This document shows, one piece after another, positions 1 through 6,539 of a DNA stretch of 10,752 nt. The stretch is from Candidatus Thorarchaeota archaeon (GTDB lineage Archaea; Asgardarchaeota; Thorarchaeia; Thorarchaeales; Thorarchaeaceae), in assembly GCA_029856425.1 (NCBI GenBank), contig JAHQWZ010000044.1, positions 1-10,752 on the forward strand. The letters run 5' to 3'. The notes under the pieces were generated by a model. It ran no database searches and was not told where the DNA came from. It saw nothing but the letters and a program-made list of their open reading frames with translations. The position numbers were made by a program, and so were the translations under genes. The number at the start of each line of letters is the position of its first letter. Within the stretch, counting starts at the first letter, position 1.

Positions 1-928
1 TTTGTGTCACTTCATAGAGATCTGATAGAGAGAATCCAAGCACGTCGTGCAACTGCTTGTACTCGTAAGTGATATTTGTGTCAAAGAACGCAGGGTCGTC
101 ACTGTTGACAGTGACTTGTAGGCCACGCCTGAAAAACTCTCCAATTGGGTGTTCAGATAATGTAGCAATTACACCGGTTCTAACATTGCTTACTGGACAG
201 GCTTCGATAGCAATTCCCTTTTCCTTGATGTGGTCCATCAATCGCTGGTCATCAATTGCTGAAGTCCCATGACCAATACGTTCTACTCGGAGAAACCTAA
301 TAGCATCCCATATTGACTCAGGGCCTGCTGCTTCCCCTGCATGTGCCACAAGATGCAGACCCATTTTTCGAGCCTCTTCATACACAGGTGCAAAGGGCTT
401 TGGAGGGAAATTGTGTTCACTTCCACCAATATCCACTGACACAATATGATCGAGCTTCTCTCGTGCCAAATCTAAAACCTCCATCGCCGATTTTGGCCCA
501 TAGTTTCTAACTAAATCAATTCTCACATCCGCTTCAATTCCGGTCTTCCTATGTGCATGTTTCATTCCTCGGACTATTGCGTCAAGCATTGCACCAAATT
601 CCATCTCCCTCCTCATATGGTCTGGAGCAGAGAAGCTAATCTCAGCATAGCGGACATTAGAAGCTGCTAGGTCCTCCAACATCTCAAAGGCTAAGCGCTC
701 AAACTGCTTTTCCTTGGTAATGTAGCCTACAACCTCAGAATAGACAGAGATGAATTGGTCAAAATCCTGATATTGGAAAAGATGGACAATGTCTTTAACT
801 GAGTTGTATGGGGTTTCAAAACTTCCTTCATCTATGAAATCAAGCAATGTCTGGGGCCTTATCGTTCCCACAATGTGAATGTGAAGCTCCACCTTCGGGA
901 GCTCAGCTATGACCTTGTGAATGTTCAT
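1..928 (-). CDS. Adenosine deaminase-like metal-dependent purine deaminase (3' end cut by window edge)
   Basis: This amidohydrolase-superfamily protein would hydrolyse an amino group from adenosine or a related purine in the cytoplasm (purine salvage). The first 309 residues are visible; family members are about 330-350, so only a short C-terminus is missing. Seen motifs: HIH at H16/H18 (first metal ligands), HAGE at 196-199 (metal His and catalytic Glu), IGHG with H220, CPVSN near 240, and SDDP with D277/D278 (metal and N7 contacts). All catalytic residues are present. The oddity is position 20, Val, where adenosine deaminases have Asp in HxHLDG; that Asp contacts the ribose in the mammalian enzyme, so the substrate may not be plain adenosine. 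ATG at 928 is chosen because an in-frame TGA lies 33 bases upstream of it. No strong Shine-Dalgarno precedes it, but a TATA-like box does. Family call secure; exact substrate unsure. Confidence 0.9.
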   Translation of the reverse strand, partial: MNIHKVIAELPKVELHIHIVGTIRPQTLLDFIDEGSFETPYNSVKDIVHLFQYQDFDQFISVYSEVVGYITKEKQFERLAFEMLEDLAASNVRYAEISFSAPDHMRREMEFGAMLDAIVRGMKHAHRKTGIEADVRIDLVRNYGPKSAMEVLDLAREKLDHIVSVDIGGSEHNFPPKPFAPVYEEARKMGLHLVAHAGEAAGPESIWDAIRFLRVERIGHGTSAIDDQRLMDHIKEKGIAIEACPVSNVRTGVIATLSEHPIGEFFRRGLQVTVNSDDPAFFDTNITYEYKQLHDVLGFSLSDLYEVTQ

Positions 929-950
929 TAATTTAAATGACCCTGAGCTT

Positions 951-1028
951 TCAATAAGTCATTCTATAAACTGGCTTTGCCAGAAGTAGGACCCTCTCGG
1001 CTTCCTTTTCAGGAACAAGCGGGTCCAT
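951..1028 (-). CDS. Possible 25-residue peptide ORF in the regulator-deaminase gap
   Basis: An ATG-initiated frame of 25 codons ending in TGA lies in the 129-base gap between the winged-helix gene and the deaminase. It reads MDPLVPEKEAERVLLLAKPV then YRMTY. The composition looks protein-like (charged start, leucine-rich middle), but there is no Shine-Dalgarno and no recognised family, and it overlaps the possible TATA box of the deaminase. It may be a leader peptide, a remnant, or chance. Weak call, listed because nothing else explains the gap. Confidence 0.15.
   Translation of the reverse strand: MDPLVPEKEAERVLLLAKPVYRMTY
963..970 (-). promoter_or_regulatory. Possible TATA box for the deaminase gene
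   Basis: On the minus strand this reads TTTATAGA, about 35 bases ahead of the ATG at 928. An archaeal transcript starting about 25 bases downstream would carry a leader of roughly 15 bases. This suggests the deaminase can be transcribed separately from the regulator gene upstream. Motif match only. Confidence 0.35.
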
Positions 1029-1057
1029 TGAGGAGTTTTAATGTATTGTAAGGGAGC

Positions 1058-1342
1058 CTACACTCGAAGGTGTAGTGTAGAAATGGATTTCCAGATTTCA
1101 ATCTCTTTTCTAAGCTTCTGGACTCTGGCAACATCTGCATGATAAAGCGGTTTACGCATGTCTTGGAAATTCGCAACCTTATGGCAGAGATCCTGTTTCA
1201 AGAGATTACGCAAAGCCAGAGTTACGGTTCTGGGAGCGAGTCCAACCCTAGTCGCAATCTCCTGAGGATACATTGGACCATCTGAAGCCAAAGTGTCCAG
1301 AATAACAATAGAGCTTCTAGTCAGGTTGAAAGGCAGGCGCAT
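1058..1342 (-). CDS. Small winged-helix (MarR/ArsR-like) transcriptional regulator
   Basis: A 94-residue, soluble, single-domain DNA-binding protein. Residues 8-22 form the first helix, 25-50 (PQEIATRVGLAPRTVTLALR) are a classic helix-turn-helix with the recognition helix at about 37-48, and 51-68 form the wing (a KPLYH strand). The charged C-terminal helix (72-90) probably mediates dimerisation. This matches archaeal wHTH proteins of the MarR/ArsR/TrmB fold in size and order, but I cannot name a specific family or effector. The ATG at 1342 is supported by GGTGA six bases upstream (1349-1353). It lies upstream of, and co-directional with, the deaminase and divergent from the larger regulator at 1545, so it could control either. 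Confidence 0.75.
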   Translation of the reverse strand: MRLPFNLTRSSIVILDTLASDGPMYPQEIATRVGLAPRTVTLALRNLLKQDLCHKVANFQDMRKPLYHADVARVQKLRKEIEIWKSISTLHLRV

Positions 1343-1348
1343 CTGTCA

Positions 1349-1353
1349 TCACC
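1349..1353 (-). promoter_or_regulatory. Shine-Dalgarno GGTGA of the small regulator
   Basis: GGTGA lies six bases before ATG 1342, matching the 16S anti-SD core. It fixes the start of the winged-helix gene. Confidence 0.55.
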
Positions 1354-1381
1354 GTCAGGCGTTCTTAAGCAACTTTCGGCC

Positions 1382-1389
1382 ATATTAAG
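1382..1389 (-). promoter_or_regulatory. Possible TATA box for the small regulator
   Basis: The minus strand reads TTAATATG here, about 40 bases before the ATG at 1342, consistent with an archaeal promoter giving a leader of about 15-20 bases. It sits in the 202-base divergent gap 1343-1544. Motif match only. Confidence 0.3.
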
Positions 1390-1440
1390 GTCATCGTGTT
1401 GCCACAAACACTTGCTCAGCTTTAGTAGTGGCAATTCATT

Positions 1441-1449
1441 TTTTATAAG
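1441..1449 (+). promoter_or_regulatory. Possible TATA box for the two-headed regulator
   Basis: TTTTATAAG is the best TATA-like stretch on the plus strand of the divergent gap. A start about 25 bases downstream would give a leader of about 70 bases to ATG 1545, longer than elsewhere in the window, so the assignment is tentative. The rest of 1343-1544 shows no clear ORF or RNA structure. Confidence 0.3.
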
Positions 1450-1544
1450 CGTTGCCAATAGCGTAATCTTTTGGTGCCCAGAAACACATCGTTAAATGAG
1501 AAATCATTTGCTTGTCCGTCGGATGTGATTTTCTGACACAAGAG

Positions 1545-2627
1545 ATGGCCCTAGACCAGAAAGATCTTGCCATCATTGGAGCCTTTGACAAGGTTGGCGC
1601 AAAAGCATCAGCTGAGCAGCTTGGTGAAGTATTGGGCATTCCATCTCGAACAGTCAGATATCGTCTCTCTAGATTGAAGAAGAAAGGCATCTTATATCCT
1701 CCCCGGGCAATGACTCATGAGAGGAAGCTTGGTCTTGGAGAGGCATCAGTCTGCATGAAGGCTACCAGACTCGGGGCAACACATCTCCCTGACATTCTTG
1801 ATGAATTGGCTCCCTTCTATTGGATGACAGAATCCTATGGCTCCTATGATGGATTCTTGGCTCATGCTGTCTATCCTCTTGAATCCCCTGATACCATCCC
1901 ATTATTGATAATATCATTGAAGGAAGAGGGACTTGTGGAGGACTATCATATCTTCGACATCGTGGACTACGAGTATAAAAGAGCAAATTATGAACATCTT
2001 GACTCTGACATGTGCTGGAATTGGGACTGGAAGCCGTGGTATAAGTCAATCAGGAAAAATCTACAGGGGACATCACAATTCACATTCCGGATGGATGAGA
2101 ACCCTCAGGTCGTCAATTTCGATTCAAAAGACATAGACCTACTAAGGCATTTACGCAGGAACGGAGAGCCAACCCAACGTCATCTTGCCGAGTCGCTATC
2201 CTTGTCCGAAACCGGAGCTAACAAGAGATTGCAACGCTTGGAAAAGGTTGGAGTTATCAAGGGTTACAAATCCACTATCATTCCATCAATCAGCCAATTC
2301 TCCCATAGTCTCTTTCTTGAGATAGAGGAGCCTGTTGAGAGAGTATTGTCGAGTTTGTATCAACTCCCGTTTCCCCTTTGTATCATGATGGAATCAAGGA
2401 CTCGTTTTTGCCTTCGCCTGGGATTAACAGCGACAGACTTCGCTTGCTTTCTGAAGGGTTTTGACTTGCTGAGGCCCTCCCTTCTCTCCTATTTCTTTCA
2501 GACATTGCACAACCCGCGTCGAACCAGATCCTCTCACCCCTTCGAATTTTATAATGAGGATTCTGCTATTTGGGATATTCCCTCAGATTCAATCAGTATC
2601 ATACATGAACATTTACAGAAGCGTTGA
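1545..2627 (+). CDS. Two-headed Lrp/AsnC-like winged-helix transcriptional regulator
   Basis: A 360-residue cytosolic DNA-binding protein with two separate winged-helix heads. Head 1 (about 4-52) has an Lrp-type helix-turn-helix around EQLGEVLGIPSRTVRYRLSR. Head 2 (about 193-243) has HLAESLSLSETGANKRLQRL followed by GVIKGY, the typical Lrp/AsnC wing exit. Each head is followed by about 100 residues that could be a diverged ligand-sensing domain. A Trp-rich linker (W158, W160, W162, W165) joins the halves. Lrp proteins are about 150 residues, so this is a tandem arrangement rather than a canonical Lrp. I prefer ATG 1545, where the domain begins; an in-frame TTG at 1512 would add 11 residues, and neither has a strong Shine-Dalgarno. 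It lies 68 bases ahead of the methyltransferase on the same strand and may be co-transcribed with or control it. Ligand and targets unknown. Confidence 0.75.
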   Translation: MALDQKDLAIIGAFDKVGAKASAEQLGEVLGIPSRTVRYRLSRLKKKGILYPPRAMTHERKLGLGEASVCMKATRLGATHLPDILDELAPFYWMTESYGSYDGFLAHAVYPLESPDTIPLLIISLKEEGLVEDYHIFDIVDYEYKRANYEHLDSDMCWNWDWKPWYKSIRKNLQGTSQFTFRMDENPQVVNFDSKDIDLLRHLRRNGEPTQRHLAESLSLSETGANKRLQRLEKVGVIKGYKSTIIPSISQFSHSLFLEIEEPVERVLSSLYQLPFPLCIMMESRTRFCLRLGLTATDFACFLKGFDLLRPSLLSYFFQTLHNPRRTRSSHPFEFYNEDSAIWDIPSDSISIIHEHLQKR

Positions 2628-2643
2628 AAATACTGAAATACTG
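2628..2643 (+). repeat. Exact tandem repeat of an 8-mer
   Basis: AAATACTG occurs twice back to back immediately after the regulator stop codon, in the 68-base gap before the methyltransferase. It could be half of a regulatory site or chance in AT-rich spacer. Confidence 0.4.
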
Positions 2644-2652
2644 GACGCAAGC

Positions 2653-2668
2653 GAAACACTAGTGTCTC
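2653..2668 (+). promoter_or_regulatory. Palindrome upstream of the methyltransferase (candidate operator)
   Basis: ACACTAGTGT (2656-2665) is a perfect 10-bp palindrome that extends to 16 bp with one mismatched pair. It lies about 30 bases ahead of the methyltransferase start, where a dimeric repressor or the product of the preceding regulator gene could bind. Symmetry only; no matching site found elsewhere by eye. Confidence 0.3.
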
Positions 2669-2682
2669 TTCCTCTAAATACT

Positions 2683-2689
2683 AGGAGGG
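2683..2689 (+). promoter_or_regulatory. Strong Shine-Dalgarno that fixes a TTG start
   Basis: AGGAGGG lies six bases before TTG 2696. No ATG occurs at a suitable place for the N-terminus, so this site decides the start of the methyltransferase. Confidence 0.75.
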
Positions 2690-2695
2690 AATCCA

Positions 2696-3943
2696 TTGCA
2701 GGAAGAAATCAACAGCTGCAGATTCACATGGACTGGGAAGAAGGATGCCAGAAATGCGGCTACTGGTCAATCAAAGCACAAACTGAAGATTCTTGAAGAG
2801 CGATCCATCTCGTCTGACTCAACTGAGAACATGTTCATAGAGGGTGATAATCTAGAAGCTCTCAAGGTCTTGCGTGAGAGCCATAATGGAGCAATAAGTG
2901 TGATCTACATTGATCCACCGTATAACAAAGGCGGTAGTTTTGTCTTCAACGATAAGTTTGCTGAATCACATGCTGAATGGCTCTCTATGATGTTTCCTCT
3001 CCTTCTAGTTTCAAGAGAGCTTCTTCGTGAGGATGGAGCCATCTTCGTTTCAATTGATGACAATGAGGTTCATAATCTACGCATGTTGATGAACGAGGTA
3101 TTTGGTGAGGAGAATTTTGTAGCAACAATAATCTGGGAGAAGAAGTTCTCACCTCAAAACGATTGTAGGTGGTTCTCAGATAACCATGACTATATTCTCA
3201 TCTTTGCCCAGAACAAGGACTTATGGAGACCGCGGCTCCTACCGAGAACAGAGGAAACTGATGCACGCTACAAGAATCCTGATAATGACTCGAGAGGTCC
3301 TTGGACATCAAGTGATTTGACAGTCAAGACCTACAACAAGGATTATGATTATGAATTAACAACACCATCTGGAAGACGGGTTCGTCCTCCGCGAGGGAGA
3401 TGTTGGGGCATGACACGCCAATCATTCAATAGCCTCGTGGCTGAGAATCGCATCTGGTTCGGTCTTGATGGGGATAATGTCCCGCGACTCAAGCGATTTC
3501 TATCTGAAGTCAAGCAGGGCTTGACACCTTGCACAATATGGCGGAGAAGTGAGGTCGGTGATAATCAGGAAGCACGAAGAACGATTCGTCAGATTTTTGG
3601 TGATGTAGGTGTCTTCGAAACTCCAAAACCTATCCGGCTAATGAAGCAGATATTGCATATCAGTACTGAACCAGAGCGCAATGACATTGTGCTAGATTTC
3701 TTTGCTGGATCCTGTACGACAGCTCATGCACTACTGGAAAAGAACCTAGAAGATGGGGGGAATAGAAGCTTCATTGTGGTCCAGATACCTGAGAAAGTTC
3801 CGGAAAATTCTCGTGCGATTGGAGCGGGATTCACTACAGTTTCAGAGATTGGAGCTGAAAGAATTAGAAGAGTCATTCAGGAAATGAACCTGGGTTCAGA
3901 GAAGGCTCGGGCATTTGGCTTCAAGTATTATCAACTGAAATGA
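2696..3943 (+). CDS. Beta-class (type III Mod-like) amino DNA methyltransferase
   Basis: It transfers methyl from S-adenosylmethionine to an exocyclic amino group in DNA (N6-adenine most likely, N4-cytosine possible). Motif order is beta-class: catalytic DPPYN at 73-77 comes first, and the SAM-binding DFFAGSCTT at 334-342 comes late. Residues 120-170 (IDDNEVHNLR, then IIWEKK) and the ETPKP segment at 308-312 are typical of type III Mod and related enzymes, as is EDGGNR at 352-357. Position 340 is Cys where Gly is the consensus; Ala/Ser variants occur in this family, so activity is still likely. At 415 residues it stops right after the GFKYYQLK segment, where many Mod proteins continue, so it is a compact form. 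TTG start chosen from the strong Shine-Dalgarno at 2683-2689. No res helicase-nuclease gene is present in the window, so it appears orphan. It converges with the second methylase. Confidence 0.9.
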   Translation: MQEEINSCRFTWTGKKDARNAATGQSKHKLKILEERSISSDSTENMFIEGDNLEALKVLRESHNGAISVIYIDPPYNKGGSFVFNDKFAESHAEWLSMMFPLLLVSRELLREDGAIFVSIDDNEVHNLRMLMNEVFGEENFVATIIWEKKFSPQNDCRWFSDNHDYILIFAQNKDLWRPRLLPRTEETDARYKNPDNDSRGPWTSSDLTVKTYNKDYDYELTTPSGRRVRPPRGRCWGMTRQSFNSLVAENRIWFGLDGDNVPRLKRFLSEVKQGLTPCTIWRRSEVGDNQEARRTIRQIFGDVGVFETPKPIRLMKQILHISTEPERNDIVLDFFAGSCTTAHALLEKNLEDGGNRSFIVVQIPEKVPENSRAIGAGFTTVSEIGAERIRRVIQEMNLGSEKARAFGFKYYQLK

Positions 3944-3948
3944 TTTCA

Positions 3949-6024
3949 TTATTCCAAAATATAGTCCTCTACAAACGATTCAAAATCATCAATGCAATCA
4001 TAGGTAATCTCACCATCTCTGACATTAGGATATTGTGTGTAGGCCTGCAATGCTTTCCCAAGCTTAATCATGAGATCTGGACCTTTTTTCTTGTCACCGT
4101 AGATTCTATGGATTGACTCTAATCCTTCAATGGCAATATCCCTTGGTTTCATTTTGACACTTGCCATCGAATCTGACTTCTTTCCGCACACTAAAAGGGC
4201 GTTGTGATTCATACCATGGGCTCTGACGCCACTAGGTGTTTCGCCATGTGTTGGATAGACCGCCCTCACACTGAATCCCGAATTCACAAGAATTCGCAAT
4301 ATGGCAGTCCATGCCTTGAGTCGCTTGTGTTGGTAGACAAAGACTAGCTTGGCATCGTCCTTCATCACTCTATTGAGTTCGCGATAGACTCTAGTCATGG
4401 ACCTGACAAAGAAATCTGCATCTTTGCCTGTCCTGGTGTGTACTAGAATTTCATCTGTATTATTACTGGATTTCTTGCTAAAAGCGGCGGGGTAAGTGTC
4501 CAATAGCTGCTGGCGCAGCCACACATAGAAGAAGTCTGAAAGCTCAGAGTACATGATATTATCATAATAGGGTGGATCAGTTATTACTGCATCAACAGCC
4601 TCGTCAGGGATGAATGTCAAGTCCTCGGATGACTGACACTTTAACAAGGAACTCGTTGGGTGCTTTAGTTCTCTGAACTCGCTGACAAAGTCAGCTCCTA
4701 TTCTGCCGCCAATAATGACTCTCTCCCTCCTTCTGGTTCGTTCGCCCTTTGAAGTTTCCATTTCAGAGATTCGAATCTCGAATGGCTCTCGCTGGTAACT
4801 CAGAGCCCTCATTCCTTTTGCGGCATACTTCGTAAAGCTACCCCTCCCCAATTTCGTACCCCACACATTGTTTTCTACTGGAGTAGTGGGTGGAGAGAAG
4901 TAATGTCCACCAAATAGAGGTTCAAGTTTCGATGCATGAGTATTGTAGATGCAGAACATATTGTTGGCATTGAGAGAGTCTGAAAACGTAAGGAGTAGAA
5001 GTTCTTTGACCGCTCTGTCCTGAACATCGAGAATCCGTTCCAGTATGATTGAGTGTGCCAACAACTGCCGAGAATTGAAGAAATCACTGAATCTTCTATA
5101 GACAACACAGCGAGGCCTCATTGTTGCCATCCTCTTCCAAGGGACCGCATCGTTTGGAATCAGCGTTCCTTTGAGCTTCTTTTCCATCAACTTATACTCT
5201 CTCTCGGCCTCAGATATTCGCTGTAAGTCTAACTTGTTGGGAGTCTTGTAACCTCTACCGCATGTTTCACAGTAGAATTCAATAGCATAAGGTATCTCAG
5301 CAGGAGGCTTGCCTTTCTCTAGCCATGCTTCTGTCAAATTGCCATTCTGAGCACAGCTTGGGCAATGGTACGTCTTGTTTGTAGCATATGGCTTTGAGAG
5401 GTCCATACCACAGTGGCAGTAAGTACTGCTGGTTGTTACTATTTCATTGCACGATGGGCAGAAGAAGATCATTCTCTTGTCATTTTGTCTGGAGATGAGG
5501 AAGGATTTGAATAAAGGAATCTCGCTACCGCATGATCCACAGTTCACGGTCCTCACCCAAAAAGTGTACATTGTATCTGCATTATGTCCTTCTTTGCATG
5601 TAGTCCTGTAAAGCGAAAGCACTTTGGACTCTACGGACTGCTTGAGCTTGGCAAACTCGGACTCAAAACAAACGAAGTCAACTGACTCCAGCTCTTTCTT
5701 TGTGATGAACCATGCCATAGGGTTGATATCCACACCAATAGTGCGACATCCAAGTCTATGTCCTTCAACAATCGTGGTCCCGCCCCCCATGAACGGGTCC
5801 AAGATAAGTGGAGGTTCGCCACTCGCATTCTCAAGTTTCACATCTTCATAGAACCTCTTCATCGGGTCTTCTTCAAGAAAGAGTCCAAGAATGATTGCTC
5901 TGAAGGTACATCCAACTCTACGCGCGAACCATTTGTGCATATGATATATTGGCTTCCTCGAGTTGCTTTCACTCCACGCAATCTCGTCAATGGTTTCGCT
6001 AGGAAACCCTCTCTCCAAATACAC
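3949..6024 (-). CDS. DUF1156/COG1743-type DNA methylase with zinc-ribbon insert
   Basis: A 691-residue predicted adenine-specific DNA methylase. The N-terminus (ERGFPSETIDEIAWSES, then RKPIYHMHKWFARR, about 4-36) is the DUF1156 signature. The SAM-binding motif I is DPFMGGGTT at 76-84 with an acidic VDINP at 98-102, and the catalytic motif IV is DPPYYDN at 483-489. Motif I preceding IV with a large insert fits the alpha-like order. The insert holds paired cysteines C162/C165, C189/C192, C203/C205, C221/C224 and C252/C255, i.e. about two zinc ribbons, probably for DNA recognition. Start is GTG, set by GAGGGAGG six bases upstream; that Shine-Dalgarno overlaps the GNAT stop codon, so translation is coupled. 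DUF1156 methylases are often found in defence islands, but no ATPase, helicase or nuclease partner is visible here. Function as DNA methylase likely; role in defence, epigenetic marking or housekeeping open. Confidence 0.88.
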   Translation of the reverse strand: MYLERGFPSETIDEIAWSESNSRKPIYHMHKWFARRVGCTFRAIILGLFLEEDPMKRFYEDVKLENASGEPPLILDPFMGGGTTIVEGHRLGCRTIGVDINPMAWFITKKELESVDFVCFESEFAKLKQSVESKVLSLYRTTCKEGHNADTMYTFWVRTVNCGSCGSEIPLFKSFLISRQNDKRMIFFCPSCNEIVTTSSTYCHCGMDLSKPYATNKTYHCPSCAQNGNLTEAWLEKGKPPAEIPYAIEFYCETCGRGYKTPNKLDLQRISEAEREYKLMEKKLKGTLIPNDAVPWKRMATMRPRCVVYRRFSDFFNSRQLLAHSIILERILDVQDRAVKELLLLTFSDSLNANNMFCIYNTHASKLEPLFGGHYFSPPTTPVENNVWGTKLGRGSFTKYAAKGMRALSYQREPFEIRISEMETSKGERTRRRERVIIGGRIGADFVSEFRELKHPTSSLLKCQSSEDLTFIPDEAVDAVITDPPYYDNIMYSELSDFFYVWLRQQLLDTYPAAFSKKSSNNTDEILVHTRTGKDADFFVRSMTRVYRELNRVMKDDAKLVFVYQHKRLKAWTAILRILVNSGFSVRAVYPTHGETPSGVRAHGMNHNALLVCGKKSDSMASVKMKPRDIAIEGLESIHRIYGDKKKGPDLMIKLGKALQAYTQYPNVRDGEITYDCIDDFESFVEDYILE

Positions 6025-6030
6025 GGTCTG

Positions 6031-6038
6031 CCTCCCTC
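6031..6038 (-). promoter_or_regulatory. Shine-Dalgarno fixing the GTG start of the DUF1156 methylase
   Basis: GAGGGAGG lies six bases before GTG 6024. The TGA of the upstream GNAT gene (6039-6037) shares its last two bases with it, which implies coupling of the two genes. Confidence 0.7.
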
Positions 6039-6495
6039 ACAGATGCAGAGTCCAGATTGCTGCATCATCATGTGGGTAAAGATCCGGCACATCTGCCATC
6101 TCTTTGAACCCAATTGACCTGTAGAATGCTCTACCTCCTTCATTCTCTTTCTCCATGAATAGGTAGATGACCCGAAGTTTGTGATTACGACTTGAGTAAT
6201 GCACCGATGCATCATGAATCAGTGTCTGCACAAGTTTCTTTGCTATGCCTTGCCTTCTGTATTCAGGGTTGACTCCTAGTCCGATTAACTCAATCACACC
6301 ATCATCAAGCCCCCCCCTTATGTCCCAGCTCACGGTGCCAATCACATTACCTTCATCAAGGCAGAGAATGGTCCGAAATCGTAAAAGATCAGAAGCAAAA
6401 TTCTTAGCTAGGTCTATATCATCCTCTATCTCGGAGATGAAGAGCCTCACAAGAAGATCTCTGTCTGAGTCAGTGGCTTCTCTAACTGTACGCAT
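6037..6495 (-). CDS. GNAT-family N-acetyltransferase
   Basis: A 152-residue single-domain acetyltransferase that would use acetyl-CoA to acetylate an amine on a small molecule or a protein N-terminus/lysine. Seen: IELIGLGVNPEYRRQGIAKK (69-87), which is the beta4-alpha3 unit with the CoA pyrophosphate-binding RRQGIA at 80-85, and the motif-B segment NEGGRAFYRSIGF (118-130). The length is normal for the family and the frame is intact. Substrate cannot be told from sequence. It sits 44 bases downstream of the IscU fusion, the only loose junction in the gene run, and has no Shine-Dalgarno, so it may be leaderless from an internal promoter. The coding strand contains a run of eight G (6310-6317), a potential slippage site. 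The link to Fe-S or to the methylase is unknown. Confidence 0.85.
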   Translation of the reverse strand: MRTVREATDSDRDLLVRLFISEIEDDIDLAKNFASDLLRFRTILCLDEGNVIGTVSWDIRGGLDDGVIELIGLGVNPEYRRQGIAKKLVQTLIHDASVHYSSRNHKLRVIYLFMEKENEGGRAFYRSIGFKEMADVPDLYPHDDAAIWTLHL

Positions 6496-6519
6496 ATGGA
6501 CTATGAAGGAAACCAGCCA

Positions 6520-6527
6520 ATTGTATC
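6520..6527 (-). promoter_or_regulatory. Weak TATA-like element ahead of the GNAT gene
   Basis: The minus strand reads GATACAAT about 28 bases before ATG 6495. If real it would give a near-leaderless transcript, matching the missing Shine-Dalgarno of the GNAT gene. The match to a TATA box is poor. Confidence 0.2.
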
Positions 6528-6539
6528 TGCCGGATGCAA

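Noticed and set aside
69..510. Plus-strand open frames at 69-272 and 313-510
   Set aside because: They lie wholly inside the deaminase gene on the other strand and show no recognisable domain.
2554..2796. Plus-strand frame overlapping the regulator end and methyltransferase start
   Set aside because: It overlaps two well-supported genes in another frame and has no domain-like sequence.
2696..6024. A complete restriction-modification, BREX or DISARM locus
   Set aside because: Only methylases are visible; no nuclease, PglZ, DrmA/B/C, helicase or ATPase gene occurs in the window.
5624..6215. Several open frames on both strands around the start of the DUF1156 methylase
   Set aside because: They are out-of-frame shadows of the methylase and GNAT genes, whose motifs are clear in the chosen frames.
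6037..6495. Frameshift in the GNAT gene at the G8 tract
   Set aside because: The frame stays open through motifs A and B on both sides of the tract, so the read sequence is in frame.
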